64,000 nt of DNA from Bacillus ectoiniformans (GTDB taxonomy: Bacteria > Bacillota > Bacilli > Bacillales > Domibacillaceae): NCBI RefSeq assembly GCF_016908875.1, contig NZ_JAFBES010000012.1:1-64000 (forward strand). Direction: 5' to 3'. Every line of letters begins with the position of its first letter. Position 1 is the stretch's first letter. Positions 53,418 to 61,828 of this stretch are shown here, piece after piece. The notes beneath the pieces are model-generated. The model did no database searches. It was not told the origin of the DNA and worked only from the letters and a program-made list of their open reading frames with translations. Made by a program: the position numbers and the translations under genes.

Positions 53418-53993
53418 TTAATTGTTTTGTAACTCTGTAAATACGAGCAAACGCTTGCTATCTGAATACATCGGATGGCATGTCAGAAGAGTAAGCATGG
53501 CGTGATCAGGTTTTGGGTTTAAATATTCCGCTTGATTGGGATTGATGATTTTTTTCTCTGACACTTGAAATTGATAGGTCGTGTCAGCTGATTGTACAAG
53601 CACTTCATCCCCACCTTCTAATTCATCCAGCCGATTGAAGAAACGGCCGAATTGATAGGCTCGGTGTGCAGCTACAACAAAGTTATGACCTTTCTTACCC
53701 AGCTGTCCGCTACTCTCTAGCTTTCCAGCGGCCACATCCAGCACCTCTTCAGTAGTACCTTCTAACACTGGCACGGTTAAATCAATTTTGGGAATAACGA
53801 GTACCCACCTTGAAGGTGGCTCCTCTTGAGAAGCTTCTGCAGAAGTGGGTACCGTCCGTTCTCCCAATTGTTCGATTTCTCTCACCATTTTCTCTGTCCG
53901 TTTGTCTTGCTGATAGCTTCCATATAATACATAACCGCCTATTCCAATTCCTAAAATGATGAATAAAAGACCTAGCTTGCGTATGATGAACAC
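53418..53993 (-). CDS. srtD: Class D sortase
   Basis: Membrane-anchored transpeptidase of about 191 residues: one N-terminal helix (KLGLLFIILGIGIGGYVLY), then the sortase barrel with the catalytic His in FVVAAHRAYQFGRFFNRL, the active-site Cys in LTLLTCHPM and the Arg in SKRLLVF. The TLTC-type motif and short size fit class D. The start is uncertain. GTG at 53993 is the nearest standard codon but overlaps the GAGGTG that would be its own ribosome binding site; in-frame ATC (53987) or ATA (53984) have better spacing. It lies downstream of the LPKTG protein gene, separated by a terminator, and probably anchors that protein. Confidence 0.85.
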   Translation of the reverse strand: MFIIRKLGLLFIILGIGIGGYVLYGSYQQDKRTEKMVREIEQLGERTVPTSAEASQEEPPSRWVLVIPKIDLTVPVLEGTTEEVLDVAAGKLESSGQLGKKGHNFVVAAHRAYQFGRFFNRLDELEGGDEVLVQSADTTYQFQVSEKKIINPNQAEYLNPKPDHAMLTLLTCHPMYSDSKRLLVFTELQNN

Positions 53994-54008
53994 CTCACTT
54001 GTGAAAAA

Positions 54009-54046
54009 ATCCGCTAGAAAGAAGAAGTGTGTCCTTTCTAGCGGAT
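54009..54046 (-). terminator. Terminator between LPKTG gene and sortase gene
   Basis: Perfect ATCCGCTAGAAAG hairpin followed by six T on the minus strand. It lies only about 15 nt before the sortase start, so the sortase may depend on read-through. Confidence 0.85.
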
Positions 54047-54055
54047 CTCTACAGC

Positions 54056-56158
54056 TTACACTTGAGTTTTTTTGAAATAAGTGAAATACACACCTAGTAA
54101 AATGAGACAAATCGATAAAGCAAGTAATAGTCTTTGATCAAAAAGCCCACCTGTTTTTGGCAAAAGCTGCTGATCATGTGCGAAAGCTTGTGCTGAATCG
54201 TCTTCGACAGCTGTCTCAATAGGCATCAAACTAGAACGAACTGAATCTGCAGCTGTCAAGCGGTTGTCTAGCAGAATCGGAGTTTGCTTATCTCTTCCTT
54301 CACTAATGTCATTTACTAGAGAATCGGCTACGTCAACGGTCCCACCGCTATTTACCGGCAACTCTCCTTTTGCTGGAGATGGCTGTTGATCTGTTCCCAC
54401 TTCCTCATCTGTATCAGGAACTGTGATTTCATCTAAAACGTCAAAAACCGGCGCTGGTGAAGATGCAGCTGTCTGTTCCTCTTCATCAGTCACTTGAACC
54501 ACATCATCTAGTACATCAATCTCGATCTCATCAACCGGGTCACCGATCAGGTCCGTCTCTTCCGCTGCTTCAGAGCGGTCTTGTGTAAACGGATCTGAGT
54601 TTGAGTTTTCCGCTACATCTAGATCGACCGTACCGATTGGCGTGTTGATCAAGTCTGTGTCTATTACTGAGCTGCGGTTTTGCGTTGTAGTGTCTGTGGT
54701 AATTTTTGTATCTTCTAACACATCCAGATCCACGTTTCCGATTGGCGTATCCATCAAATCCGTGTCTACCGCTGCACTGCGATCTTGCGTCATTGATTCC
54801 GTAGTTGTGTTTGTATCTTCTAACACGTCCAGATCCACGTTACCTACCGGTGTGTCCATCAAATCCGTGTCTACTACTGCACTGCGGTCTTTCGTTGCTG
54901 ATTCCGTAGTTGTGTTTGTTTCTTCCAGCACGTCCAGATCCACGTTACCTACCGGTGTGTCCATCAAATCCGTGTCCACTACTGCGCTACTGACTTGCGT
55001 CATTGAATCTGTAGTCGTTTTTGTGTCTTCCAACACATCCAGATCTACGTTACCGATTGGTGTATCCATCAAATCCGTGTCTACTGCTGCACTTCGGTCT
55101 TGCGTCGTTGATTCCGTAGTTGTGTTTGTATCTTCCAGCACGTCCAGATCTACGTTACCTACTGGCATATCGATCAAATCCGTGTCTACTACTGCGCTTC
55201 GGTCTTGCGTCGTTGATTCCGTGGTTGTGTTTGTATCTTCTAACACATCCAGATCCACGTTACCGATTGGCGTATCGATCAAATCCGTGTCCACTACTGC
55301 GCTACGGTCTTGCGTCATTGAATCTGTAGTCGTTTTGGTGTCTTCCAACACATCCAGATCTACGTTACTGATTGGCGTATCCATCAAATCCGTGTCCACT
55401 ATTGCGCTGCGGTCTTGCGTCGTTGATTCCGTAGTTGTGTTTGTATCTTCCAGCACGTCCAGATCCACGTTACCTACCGGTGCGTCCATCAAATCCGTGT
55501 CCACTACTGCGCTACGGTCTTGCGTCATTGAATCTGTAGTCGTTTTGGTGTCTTCCAGCACATCCAGATCCACATCACCAACTGGTGTATCCACCAAATC
55601 CGTATCCACTACTGCACTACGGTCTTGCGTCGCTGATTCCATAGTTGTTTTTGTTTCTTTCACCACATCTACATCCGCGTCGCCAACTGGTGTGTTCGTT
55701 ACATCTGTGTTTACTACTGCTTTTTCCTCTTTTTCTACAGTGGCTGTACTCGTTTGTTTATTTTCTAAAACATCAGCTTTTACATCACCGACTGGCGTTT
55801 TCTCCACTTCTGCAGCAACTAAAGCTATGCTTTCACTGTTTGGTGAGCTCTCCTTTTCCACCACACTCACTTCCACAGTCCCTATCGGTTCACTTTTCAC
55901 TTCAACCTTAATCAGCTGACTCTCTTGCGGTTTTTCAGTTACAGGAGGCTCAGCCAGTTCACTTGGACTCACACTATCAACCACTGGCTTAATGGGCTCC
56001 TCGACAGTTTTTTGAATTTCGGAGACGGTCTCTGTTACTTGTGTTTCGCTGATTGGCAAAGATGTATTTTCTTCTGCTGCTGCTTCATTTGTTCCAAAAA
56101 ACAAACCTGTCACTATCCCGGCCATTACCAATGTTTGAAGCATGTTTTTTTTATACAT
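54056..56158 (-). CDS. LPXTG-anchored surface protein with 35-residue repeats
   Basis: Secreted, wall-anchored protein of 700 residues. The N-terminal signal peptide (LQTLVMAGIVTGLFFGTNEA) is followed by a Glu/Val/Pro-rich region and, at about 147-529, ten 35-residue repeats plus a shortened eleventh. Each begins AVVDTDLMDTPVGNVDLDV and ends with a Thr-rich segment and TQDRS. The C-terminal sorting signal is LPKTG, a hydrophobic helix and the tail FKKTQV. It is very acidic and rich in Thr. AAGGAGAG precedes the ATG. The neighbouring sortase D and TM-anchored protein make this a surface locus. The long antisense ORFs over it are shadows of the repeats. Confidence 0.9.
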   Translation of the reverse strand: MYKKNMLQTLVMAGIVTGLFFGTNEAAAEENTSLPISETQVTETVSEIQKTVEEPIKPVVDSVSPSELAEPPVTEKPQESQLIKVEVKSEPIGTVEVSVVEKESSPNSESIALVAAEVEKTPVGDVKADVLENKQTSTATVEKEEKAVVNTDVTNTPVGDADVDVVKETKTTMESATQDRSAVVDTDLVDTPVGDVDLDVLEDTKTTTDSMTQDRSAVVDTDLMDAPVGNVDLDVLEDTNTTTESTTQDRSAIVDTDLMDTPISNVDLDVLEDTKTTTDSMTQDRSAVVDTDLIDTPIGNVDLDVLEDTNTTTESTTQDRSAVVDTDLIDMPVGNVDLDVLEDTNTTTESTTQDRSAAVDTDLMDTPIGNVDLDVLEDTKTTTDSMTQVSSAVVDTDLMDTPVGNVDLDVLEETNTTTESATKDRSAVVDTDLMDTPVGNVDLDVLEDTNTTTESMTQDRSAAVDTDLMDTPIGNVDLDVLEDTKITTDTTTQNRSSVIDTDLINTPIGTVDLDVAENSNSDPFTQDRSEAAEETDLIGDPVDEIEIDVLDDVVQVTDEEEQTAASSPAPVFDVLDEITVPDTDEEVGTDQQPSPAKGELPVNSGGTVDVADSLVNDISEGRDKQTPILLDNRLTAADSVRSSLMPIETAVEDDSAQAFAHDQQLLPKTGGLFDQRLLLALSICLILLGVYFTYFKKTQV
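54572..55720 (-). repeat. 105-nt tandem repeats in the surface protein gene
   Basis: Eleven units of 35 codons, the last shorter. Two unit types, ending TKTTTDSMTQ and TNTTTESTTQ, partly alternate, which points to duplication of 210-nt blocks. Such arrays can change length by recombination. Confidence 0.9.
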
Positions 56159-56183
56159 TTTCCTCTCTCCTTCTTCTCATTTT

Positions 56184-57374
56184 TTAACTAATTACTTTTG
56201 AGAAGAAGAAGGTATTCGGCGGTGGAGTGGGAGGAGCGTTTTTCCATTGATTCATTAAAAAAGCAAGCTTGTTATTCTGTTGATGGCTAAGAGCAATTTG
56301 AATCATTAGAAACGCGGCACAAATGACTAACTGAAAACCAAACCCTGCTCCTGATGCTGTATTTTGTGCGTTACTTCCCGAAAAACCATTTCCAGGAACA
56401 ACCATTTCACTAGAATGAATGGTTGTCTGTTCTGCTGAGTTATTTATAGGAGGAACAGGCTGAGCTGACTGAATTTTTTCCTTTTCTTTCACATCTGTAA
56501 AATCAAATAATACTAAATTCCGACTATTAAAATTTGAATATTCAGTCTTATTATTTTTGTTGACCTGCTTTGGTTCCATCACTAGTTGCGGCATTACTTC
56601 ATTAGCAGCTGCCTCTTCAACAGCTACAATAGAAGAAATAACTTCTTTTGGTGGATTTACTTTCTCTCCTTCTACTACTGGTTCAGTTACTACATTTGGT
56701 ACAATCTCTGGCAGATCTGCTGGCTGCGGTGATCTAGGTTCTACTTCTGCCACCGGAGCTTTGACATTTACCTGTGTTTCTTTATTGATTCCAGTCTCTA
56801 CCGCTGGAGTCGACACTTTCACTGCTTCTCCCGCGGTTTCCACTTCCGCAATCGGAGTGGTCACTTTTACCCCAGACTCCTTGCTTATTTCTGATTGTAC
56901 CGCTGGAGCTGTTACTTTCACTGCTTCCTCCGTGCCCTTAACTTCTGCTAGGGGAGTCGTTACTTCCAATCCCGTCTCTGGACTTGCTTCTGCTTTCAAT
57001 TTGACGTCTGGCACTTCTACTTGCAGCGCCTTGTTTGAAGCTTCCACTTCCGCAATTGGAGTGGACACTTTTACTCCGGACTCCTTGCTTACTTCTGCTT
57101 GTACCGATGAAGCTGTTACTTTCACTGCTTCCTCCGCGACCTTAATTTCTGCTAGGGGAGTCGTTACTTCCGATCCCGTCTCTGGACTTGTTTCCACTTT
57201 ATCTGCAGGTGCTTCCACCTTCACTATTTCCTTTGCAGCTTCAACAATAGCTGGCACGGCATTTGCAATAGTATCATTGGGATTAAGCGGCATCAACAGT
57301 TCTTCTGCAAGAGCCTGACTCGGTAAAAAACAGGCTGCAGCGACAATAAAATAGCTCCATAAACGGGCGCGCAC
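56184..57374 (-). CDS. Exported repeat protein with C-terminal TM anchor
   Basis: Exported protein of 396 residues starting at GTG 57374 behind GGAGGTG. The signal peptide is RLWSYFIVAAACFLPSQALA. Residues about 40-240 contain diverged repeats of the type ETGxEVTTPLAEVKxxEEAVKVTAPAV, partly alternating with KESGVKVTTPIAEVE. A C-terminal helix (GFGFQLVICAAFLMIQIAL) anchors it, with a Pro-rich end PPTPPPNTFFF and no LPXTG. The style (Glu/Val-rich repeats) is like the adjacent LPKTG protein, so the two may be partners in one surface structure. It lies 25 nt upstream of that gene, so they form an operon. Function unknown. Confidence 0.8.
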   Translation of the reverse strand: MRARLWSYFIVAAACFLPSQALAEELLMPLNPNDTIANAVPAIVEAAKEIVKVEAPADKVETSPETGSEVTTPLAEIKVAEEAVKVTASSVQAEVSKESGVKVSTPIAEVEASNKALQVEVPDVKLKAEASPETGLEVTTPLAEVKGTEEAVKVTAPAVQSEISKESGVKVTTPIAEVETAGEAVKVSTPAVETGINKETQVNVKAPVAEVEPRSPQPADLPEIVPNVVTEPVVEGEKVNPPKEVISSIVAVEEAAANEVMPQLVMEPKQVNKNNKTEYSNFNSRNLVLFDFTDVKEKEKIQSAQPVPPINNSAEQTTIHSSEMVVPGNGFSGSNAQNTASGAGFGFQLVICAAFLMIQIALSHQQNNKLAFLMNQWKNAPPTPPPNTFFFSKVIS

Positions 57375-57484
57375 GCTTTTTTCACCTCCTTTCAAATAGG
57401 TGGACCTTCTTAACATATTTACCATTAAAATGAAAAAACCAAACTCACTATTAGCTCTTTTTTTAACGAGCTGATAAATATAAA

Positions 57485-57536
57485 AATTGCTGAGCGCTTC
57501 TTGAAAATTTTACCCTTCAAGAAGTGCTCAGCAATT
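57485..57536 (-). terminator. Terminator of the DUF305 gene
   Basis: 21-bp AATTGCTGAGC...GCTCAGCAATT hairpin with one mismatch, about 90 nt after the DUF305 stop. TTTTTATATTT follows on the minus strand. Confidence 0.7.
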
Positions 57537-57626
57537 AATTTATAGTTGCTTTACTATTTACTAATTAAATTCTTTTCTAGCTTATCTTTATCCATTTAAG
57601 TATTTTACGAATAGTTTTATTACATA

Positions 57627-58082
57627 TTATTTTTTCTCTTCTTCAATATCTTTGATTAGAGCCTTCATTTCTTTTATCTCCTTACGCTGGGCCTTGATGA
57701 TACGATCAGCAAGGTCGCGAACACGCGGATCTGAGATTTCAGCTCGCTCGCTGGTTAAGATGGCAATCGAATGATGAGGAATCATTGCTTTCATCCAAGA
57801 AGTATCATCGACAGTGGTTTGGCTACGCACAAGCGAAAGCATAATAAAAAATACTAGGGCACTGCCGGCAAAAATACCTATATTCGCTTTTTTATTGGTA
57901 TACATATTCAGCATAAAAGTTAGCATAATGATAGCCATTGCTGCTCCCATCATAATGGCCATGTATACTCTTGTCTCGCTAAAAAATACATGGTCCAGCT
58001 GATACGTATTCAAGTACATAAGCACTAGCATCACAAGGGTTGATGTCAAAATCATAATTCCAAACTTAACATATTTGCTCAT
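57627..58082 (-). CDS. DUF305 membrane protein
   Basis: Protein of 151 residues with three helices (about 5-25, 37-60, 66-86) and an extracellular helical DUF305 domain with the motif WMKAMIPHHSIAILTSERA. The paired His in MIPHH could bind metal. DUF305 proteins often sit near copper genes; here no such partner is visible, although TACCC-rich sequence lies upstream. GGAGG precedes the ATG. The final 40 residues are charged and helical. Function unknown. Confidence 0.82.
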   Translation of the reverse strand: MSKYVKFGIMILTSTLVMLVLMYLNTYQLDHVFFSETRVYMAIMMGAAMAIIMLTFMLNMYTNKKANIGIFAGSALVFFIMLSLVRSQTTVDDTSWMKAMIPHHSIAILTSERAEISDPRVRDLADRIIKAQRKEIKEMKALIKDIEEEKK

Positions 58083-58288
58083 ATATAATCCTCCTTTTCA
58101 AATGTAAGTATGACTTTCTTTGTGTAAAACCCTTTAAAAGATACCCCCCTGAGTTAACTCCTCTATTAAGTCGAATACCCTCCATTTTTAAAAATAACCA
58201 TTATTTCATTTGAAAATACTTGTTAAGTTTATTCTTTTCGAATTGCAGCTAAATATGACGAATTAGCAAAACTTCTATAACAAAAAAA

Positions 58289-58334
58289 AGAACTATCCCA
58301 TACTCCAGTTTGACCGAGTATGCGGGATAGCTCT
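58289..58334 (-). terminator. Terminator of the DUF1540 gene
   Basis: AGAACTATCCCATACTC hairpin with two mismatches just after the DUF1540 stop, ending in a long T run on the minus strand. Confidence 0.75.
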
Positions 58335-58339
58335 TTTTC

Positions 58340-58495
58340 TCATTCATCATGTTCAAATGTTTTACAAGCTGTTTCTTCCATGTCGTCCGCTTTTCTGCCT
58401 TGAAGACCGATCACCGAAATCTTATCAGCGACACATTTATCACCTTTAGCCCAGTACTTACAATTATCCACATTGCACAATACTTCGATTGACAT
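58340..58495 (-). CDS. DUF1540 small Cys protein, 51 residues
   Basis: Short gene with AAAGGAG before its ATG and a TGA stop. The protein begins MSIEVLCNVDNCKYWAKGDK and ends ETACKTFEHDE, with cysteines at 7, 12, 21 and 44, matching DUF1540. These small proteins probably bind metal; their role is unknown, and several Bacillus members are linked to sporulation or stress. It lies between the DUF305 and SLH genes on the same strand with its own terminator. Confidence 0.85.
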   Translation of the reverse strand: MSIEVLCNVDNCKYWAKGDKCVADKISVIGLQGRKADDMEETACKTFEHDE

Positions 58496-58570
58496 CTAGA
58501 TCATCTCCTTTAACAGGTATGCTACTTGAATACCCGCTTCAAAGGAAAGTAATCCATATTCTTCAATCTT

Positions 58571-59932
58571 TTAATTCTGTGCCTTTTTAATAAAGTTAAA
58601 CGCCTCGCTCCAAGACCATTTTAGTTCACCATTTTCATAGGCTGAATTAAATGGCATAGGAGCTATTTCTTGAATTGAATATGAATAATTATCGGAGACC
58701 TTAACAAATTTCATATAATTAATTTGACCTGTAGCTTTGTTGTTGAGAACAGTCCCATTGAAAGTAATTTCTTCTTCGTAGTTCTTTCCATTTACTGTAC
58801 TTGCTCTCGTAATTGTTGCTTCCATTGTCGTGCCTTTTTCTTTTTCGAGATATTGACTCGTCATAAATCGATAATACACTTTAATGTTCTTCTTCGCTTC
58901 TTCCGAGAAGGCTTCAAGCTTGCGGTAGCGGATGCCGTTATCATCCCCGCCAAAATAGTATTGGGTATCGATAAAAGGATTGAGCTCATATCTTCTTGGA
59001 CCTTTGACCATCTCCACTCCATACTCCTGACCCGTTTCAGGATCTTCCGCTGCAAACTGACTAGTAAAGACCGGTTCAGCAGCCATCATCACACCATTGA
59101 TTCTTTTGTATAATGAAATAGTTTTCTTCTTACCATCTCTGTCCGTCACTTGCATGCTGGTGCCTTCTTTATACACTTTTCGATCCTCTCGCAGCTCTAC
59201 AATCATCTGGCCGTTAGCCGGATCATCACTGACTTTGGCTCCCACTTTTTCGTAACTTTCTTTTACTGGAAAATAAACAAACCCATCTTGTTTAACTGGA
59301 TGTACTTCAATATGCTTTCCAGCTACTGTTAGCACTAATTTAGCAGAAATCGTCCGAAACCCTGCTGTATCCATTCGTTTAAAAAAGGCAGAGACTTGTC
59401 CCCGTTTCAAGTGGTCATTCATTCCAAAATCTACATACCGGTCACTCGAACTTTTCTTGCCAGTTGTCAGATGATGCGTATACATCCAATCAATCACTTC
59501 ATTCGTTGTGCCGGCAAAGCTTTGTGAAAAAGCTAACGACCGAGCTACATCTATTCGTTTAATTGGCTTCTCTCTGACAGTTAGATTGGATAAATCATGC
59601 CCTGGCAGCTCAAAACCTTCATGTGCTAAAAAGTGATAATACTTCTCTGCCCAATGGTTAGTATACCGGTCATTATCGACATAGCTGGTGTCAAATCCAG
59701 GCTTTAAATATCTAACTAAGATCACCGCAAACTGCGCTTCTGTTAAATCATTGTTCGGCTTAAAGATTCCATCGTATCCGTTTACTAACCCTTTATTTGC
59801 CGCCCACTCAATATCGGAATAAGCCCAATGACCTGTACCAACGTCTTTAAACGAAGGACCTGCGGCACTAGCCGGGTGGATGATAAACATTGATAATAAT
59901 AAACTAACGATGCCAAAGAACCATTTTTTCAT
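58571..59932 (-). CDS. SLH-domain exported protein
   Basis: Exported protein of 453 residues with signal peptide (FFGIVSLLLSMFIIHPASA). An S-layer homology domain (about 28-76) reads FKDVGTGHWAYSDIEWAANK then GLVNGYDGIFKPNNDLTEAQ, and a second, diverged SLH-like segment follows to about 195. The rest is beta-rich, including a copper-amine-oxidase-N-like stretch (KDGFVYFPVKESYEKVGAKV-like) and a 200-residue C-terminal domain I do not recognise. SLH domains bind pyruvylated wall polymers, so this is a cell-surface protein. TAGGAGG precedes the ATG. It is monocistronic and divergent from pgaC. Confidence 0.82.
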   Translation of the reverse strand: MKKWFFGIVSLLLSMFIIHPASAAGPSFKDVGTGHWAYSDIEWAANKGLVNGYDGIFKPNNDLTEAQFAVILVRYLKPGFDTSYVDNDRYTNHWAEKYYHFLAHEGFELPGHDLSNLTVREKPIKRIDVARSLAFSQSFAGTTNEVIDWMYTHHLTTGKKSSSDRYVDFGMNDHLKRGQVSAFFKRMDTAGFRTISAKLVLTVAGKHIEVHPVKQDGFVYFPVKESYEKVGAKVSDDPANGQMIVELREDRKVYKEGTSMQVTDRDGKKKTISLYKRINGVMMAAEPVFTSQFAAEDPETGQEYGVEMVKGPRRYELNPFIDTQYYFGGDDNGIRYRKLEAFSEEAKKNIKVYYRFMTSQYLEKEKGTTMEATITRASTVNGKNYEEEITFNGTVLNNKATGQINYMKFVKVSDNYSYSIQEIAPMPFNSAYENGELKWSWSEAFNFIKKAQN

Positions 59933-60129
59933 GCTGTCTCAATTGCCTCCTACTTTATATGTATATTTTTCATTTTAATCTATTTATTTAGAAAAATGGG
60001 TAAATATTATAAAACAATATCTTTTATTTGTAAGTTATTGAGAAGTAACCAAATTTCACTCTGGAAGATTGTTTTAAATGTGGGTCAGGTATTTTCATCT
60101 AGGTTTATTTTCATAAGGAGGGGTGTTTT

Positions 60130-61368
60130 CTGAAAAGTTTCGTCATGCTTTTTTTATTCTATTATCCTTTAGTGATGGGGATTCTCTGGATTTTTGGAAG
60201 CTTAGTCTACTTTTTCAAAAGAGAAAGAGAACCTTCTCTTCCAACATTTGAGGACCACGAACTCCCTTTCATTTCCATATTAATTCCTGCACATAACGAA
60301 GAAAAAATCATCGAAGAAACGATCCAATATGCTTCTAACTTACATTATCCTCATTACGAGGTCATTGTCATTAATGATGGCAGCACGGACCGAACTTCCG
60401 AGATTCTAATATCATTACTAGACACGTATCCGCTTTTAAGAGTAGTGAACGTCCGTAAGAACAAAGGAAAGGCGAACGCGCTAAAACAGGGAGTATTGGC
60501 CGCTAAAGGGGAATTAATTGCGACAATTGACAGTGATGCAGTATTAGATAAGGATGCATTAAGATATATAGCGCCCCACTTCATTACTCCCGGCAACGCA
60601 GAAAGAGTGGGTGCCGTTACAGGAAACCCCAGGATCAGAAACCGCTCCAGTTTATTAGCCAAAATTCAGCTAGTGGAGTATGCAAGTATTATTGGCCTGA
60701 TCAAACGAACGCAAAGAGTTATGGGGAAAGTGATGACTGTTTCAGGCGTATTCGTCGTCTTTCGAAAAAAAGCGCTGCTACAGGTAGATATGTGGGATAC
60801 AGATCTAATAACCGATGATATCGGAGTAACCTGGAAGCTTCAGAGAAACTTTTGGGACGTCCGTTACGAACCGCAAGCTCTTTGCTGGATGTTAGTACCT
60901 GAAACGCTTAGAGGAATATGGAAACAGAGACTTCGTTGGACCCAAGGTGGAATTGAAGTCATTCTTCGCCACATGAATATATTTCTGGATTGGAGACAAA
61001 GAAGATTATATCCCGTGTTTTTAGAACAAATTCTTAGTGTCACTTGGGCGATTGCCTGGTTTATCACTTTCCTCTATATGGCTTATCAATTTATCTTTTA
61101 TAACAACTATATAATGCCGATATTTTGGATCGGAAACTTCTTATCTCTCATTTGTTTAGTACAGTTTCTAGTGGCCTTGTTGATTGAAAGGCATTACGAA
61201 AAAAACATTATAAAATTTTTATTATGGGGGATCTGGTACCCAATCCTCTACTGGCACATAAATGCATTATTAGTCATTGCAGCACTTCCTCGGACAATAA
61301 AGGTTTTGAAAAAGGATAAAGACCAATTTGTGACTTGGGAAAGTCCGGACCGGGGCAGACACTTATAA
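60130..61368 (+). CDS. pgaC: PgaC-like polysaccharide synthase with probable CTG start
   Basis: Membrane family 2 glycosyltransferase of 412 residues. An N-terminal helix precedes the GT-A domain with ISILIPAHNEE, VINDGSTD, IDSDAVLDKD and the QRLRWTQGG motif typical of processive beta-glycan synthases; three C-terminal helices follow. Closest family is PgaC/IcaA, which polymerise beta-1,6-N-acetylglucosamine. AAGGAG at 60115-60120 sits 9 nt before an in-frame CTG at 60130, giving MKSFVMLFLF; the ATG at 60145 is 24 nt away from it. So the start is probably CTG. The pgaD-like gene follows 16 nt later. The window also has two GGDEF-EAL proteins, and PgaCD is c-di-GMP-activated in E. coli. Confidence 0.85.
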   Translation: MKSFVMLFLFYYPLVMGILWIFGSLVYFFKREREPSLPTFEDHELPFISILIPAHNEEKIIEETIQYASNLHYPHYEVIVINDGSTDRTSEILISLLDTYPLLRVVNVRKNKGKANALKQGVLAAKGELIATIDSDAVLDKDALRYIAPHFITPGNAERVGAVTGNPRIRNRSSLLAKIQLVEYASIIGLIKRTQRVMGKVMTVSGVFVVFRKKALLQVDMWDTDLITDDIGVTWKLQRNFWDVRYEPQALCWMLVPETLRGIWKQRLRWTQGGIEVILRHMNIFLDWRQRRLYPVFLEQILSVTWAIAWFITFLYMAYQFIFYNNYIMPIFWIGNFLSLICLVQFLVALLIERHYEKNIIKFLLWGIWYPILYWHINALLVIAALPRTIKVLKKDKDQFVTWESPDRGRHL

Positions 61369-61384
61369 AAAAGTAGGGATCACA

Positions 61385-61753
61385 ATGATTATACAAAAGG
61401 AAAGCTCTATCCTGAGAAGCATCTTAGAAGGGATCATTACTTTATTGGGCTGGCTCTTTTTAGCGACCTTTCTATTCTATTTAATCATCAATTTCGAGTG
61501 GGGCATCAGCTTTAAATTTTACTCATTGACTCTGGCTAACGTAAATGCCATTTTGTTGTTCACCCTCATCATGGCTCTGCTATGCGTTGCTCTGTTAATG
61601 GCCTGGAGCACTTACAATAAAAAGAAATTTGGTCACTTAAGACGCAGAAAATTTCCTTCACCAACCACCACGAAAGAGATACTTGACTATTATCAAATAT
61701 CTGAAGAACAATTGGAAAAAATTCAGGAAGAAAAGTATGTAGAAGTAGACTAA
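61385..61753 (+). CDS. pgaD: PgaD-like membrane subunit
   Basis: Small membrane protein of 122 residues with two helices (ILEGIITLLGWLFLATFLFY and LLFTLIMALLCVALLMAWST). The motif STYNKKKFGHLRRRK resembles the PgaD W-x-x-YN-x-x-RF segment. In E. coli, PgaD joins PgaC and forms the c-di-GMP site. It starts 16 nt after pgaC. Sequence identity to PgaD cannot be measured here, so the call rests on length, topology, motif and operon position. It ends at a hairpin terminator. Confidence 0.8.
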   Translation: MIIQKESSILRSILEGIITLLGWLFLATFLFYLIINFEWGISFKFYSLTLANVNAILLFTLIMALLCVALLMAWSTYNKKKFGHLRRRKFPSPTTTKEILDYYQISEEQLEKIQEEKYVEVD

Positions 61754-61755
61754 TA

Positions 61756-61788
61756 AAAAACAGATTCCTCTAAGCGGGATCTGTTTTT
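61756..61788 (+). terminator. pgaCD terminator
   Basis: AAAAACAGAT-CC/GG-ATCTGTTTTT hairpin directly after the pgaD stop, with T tracts on both strands. Confidence 0.85.
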
Positions 61789-61828
61789 ATCATTCAGAAT
61801 GACTATATCCTTTTACGCTTCTCCTTCA

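Noticed and set aside
54642-55919. 425-codon plus-strand ORF opposite the LPKTG protein gene
   Set aside because: It follows the 105-nt repeats in a mirrored frame, is almost only Ser, Thr and Val, and has no ribosome binding site or family. It is a shadow of the repeat gene.
56557-57318. 253-codon plus-strand ORF opposite the TM-anchored repeat protein gene
   Set aside because: Low-complexity Ser/Thr text mirroring the repeats, with no ribosome binding site and no recognisable domain.
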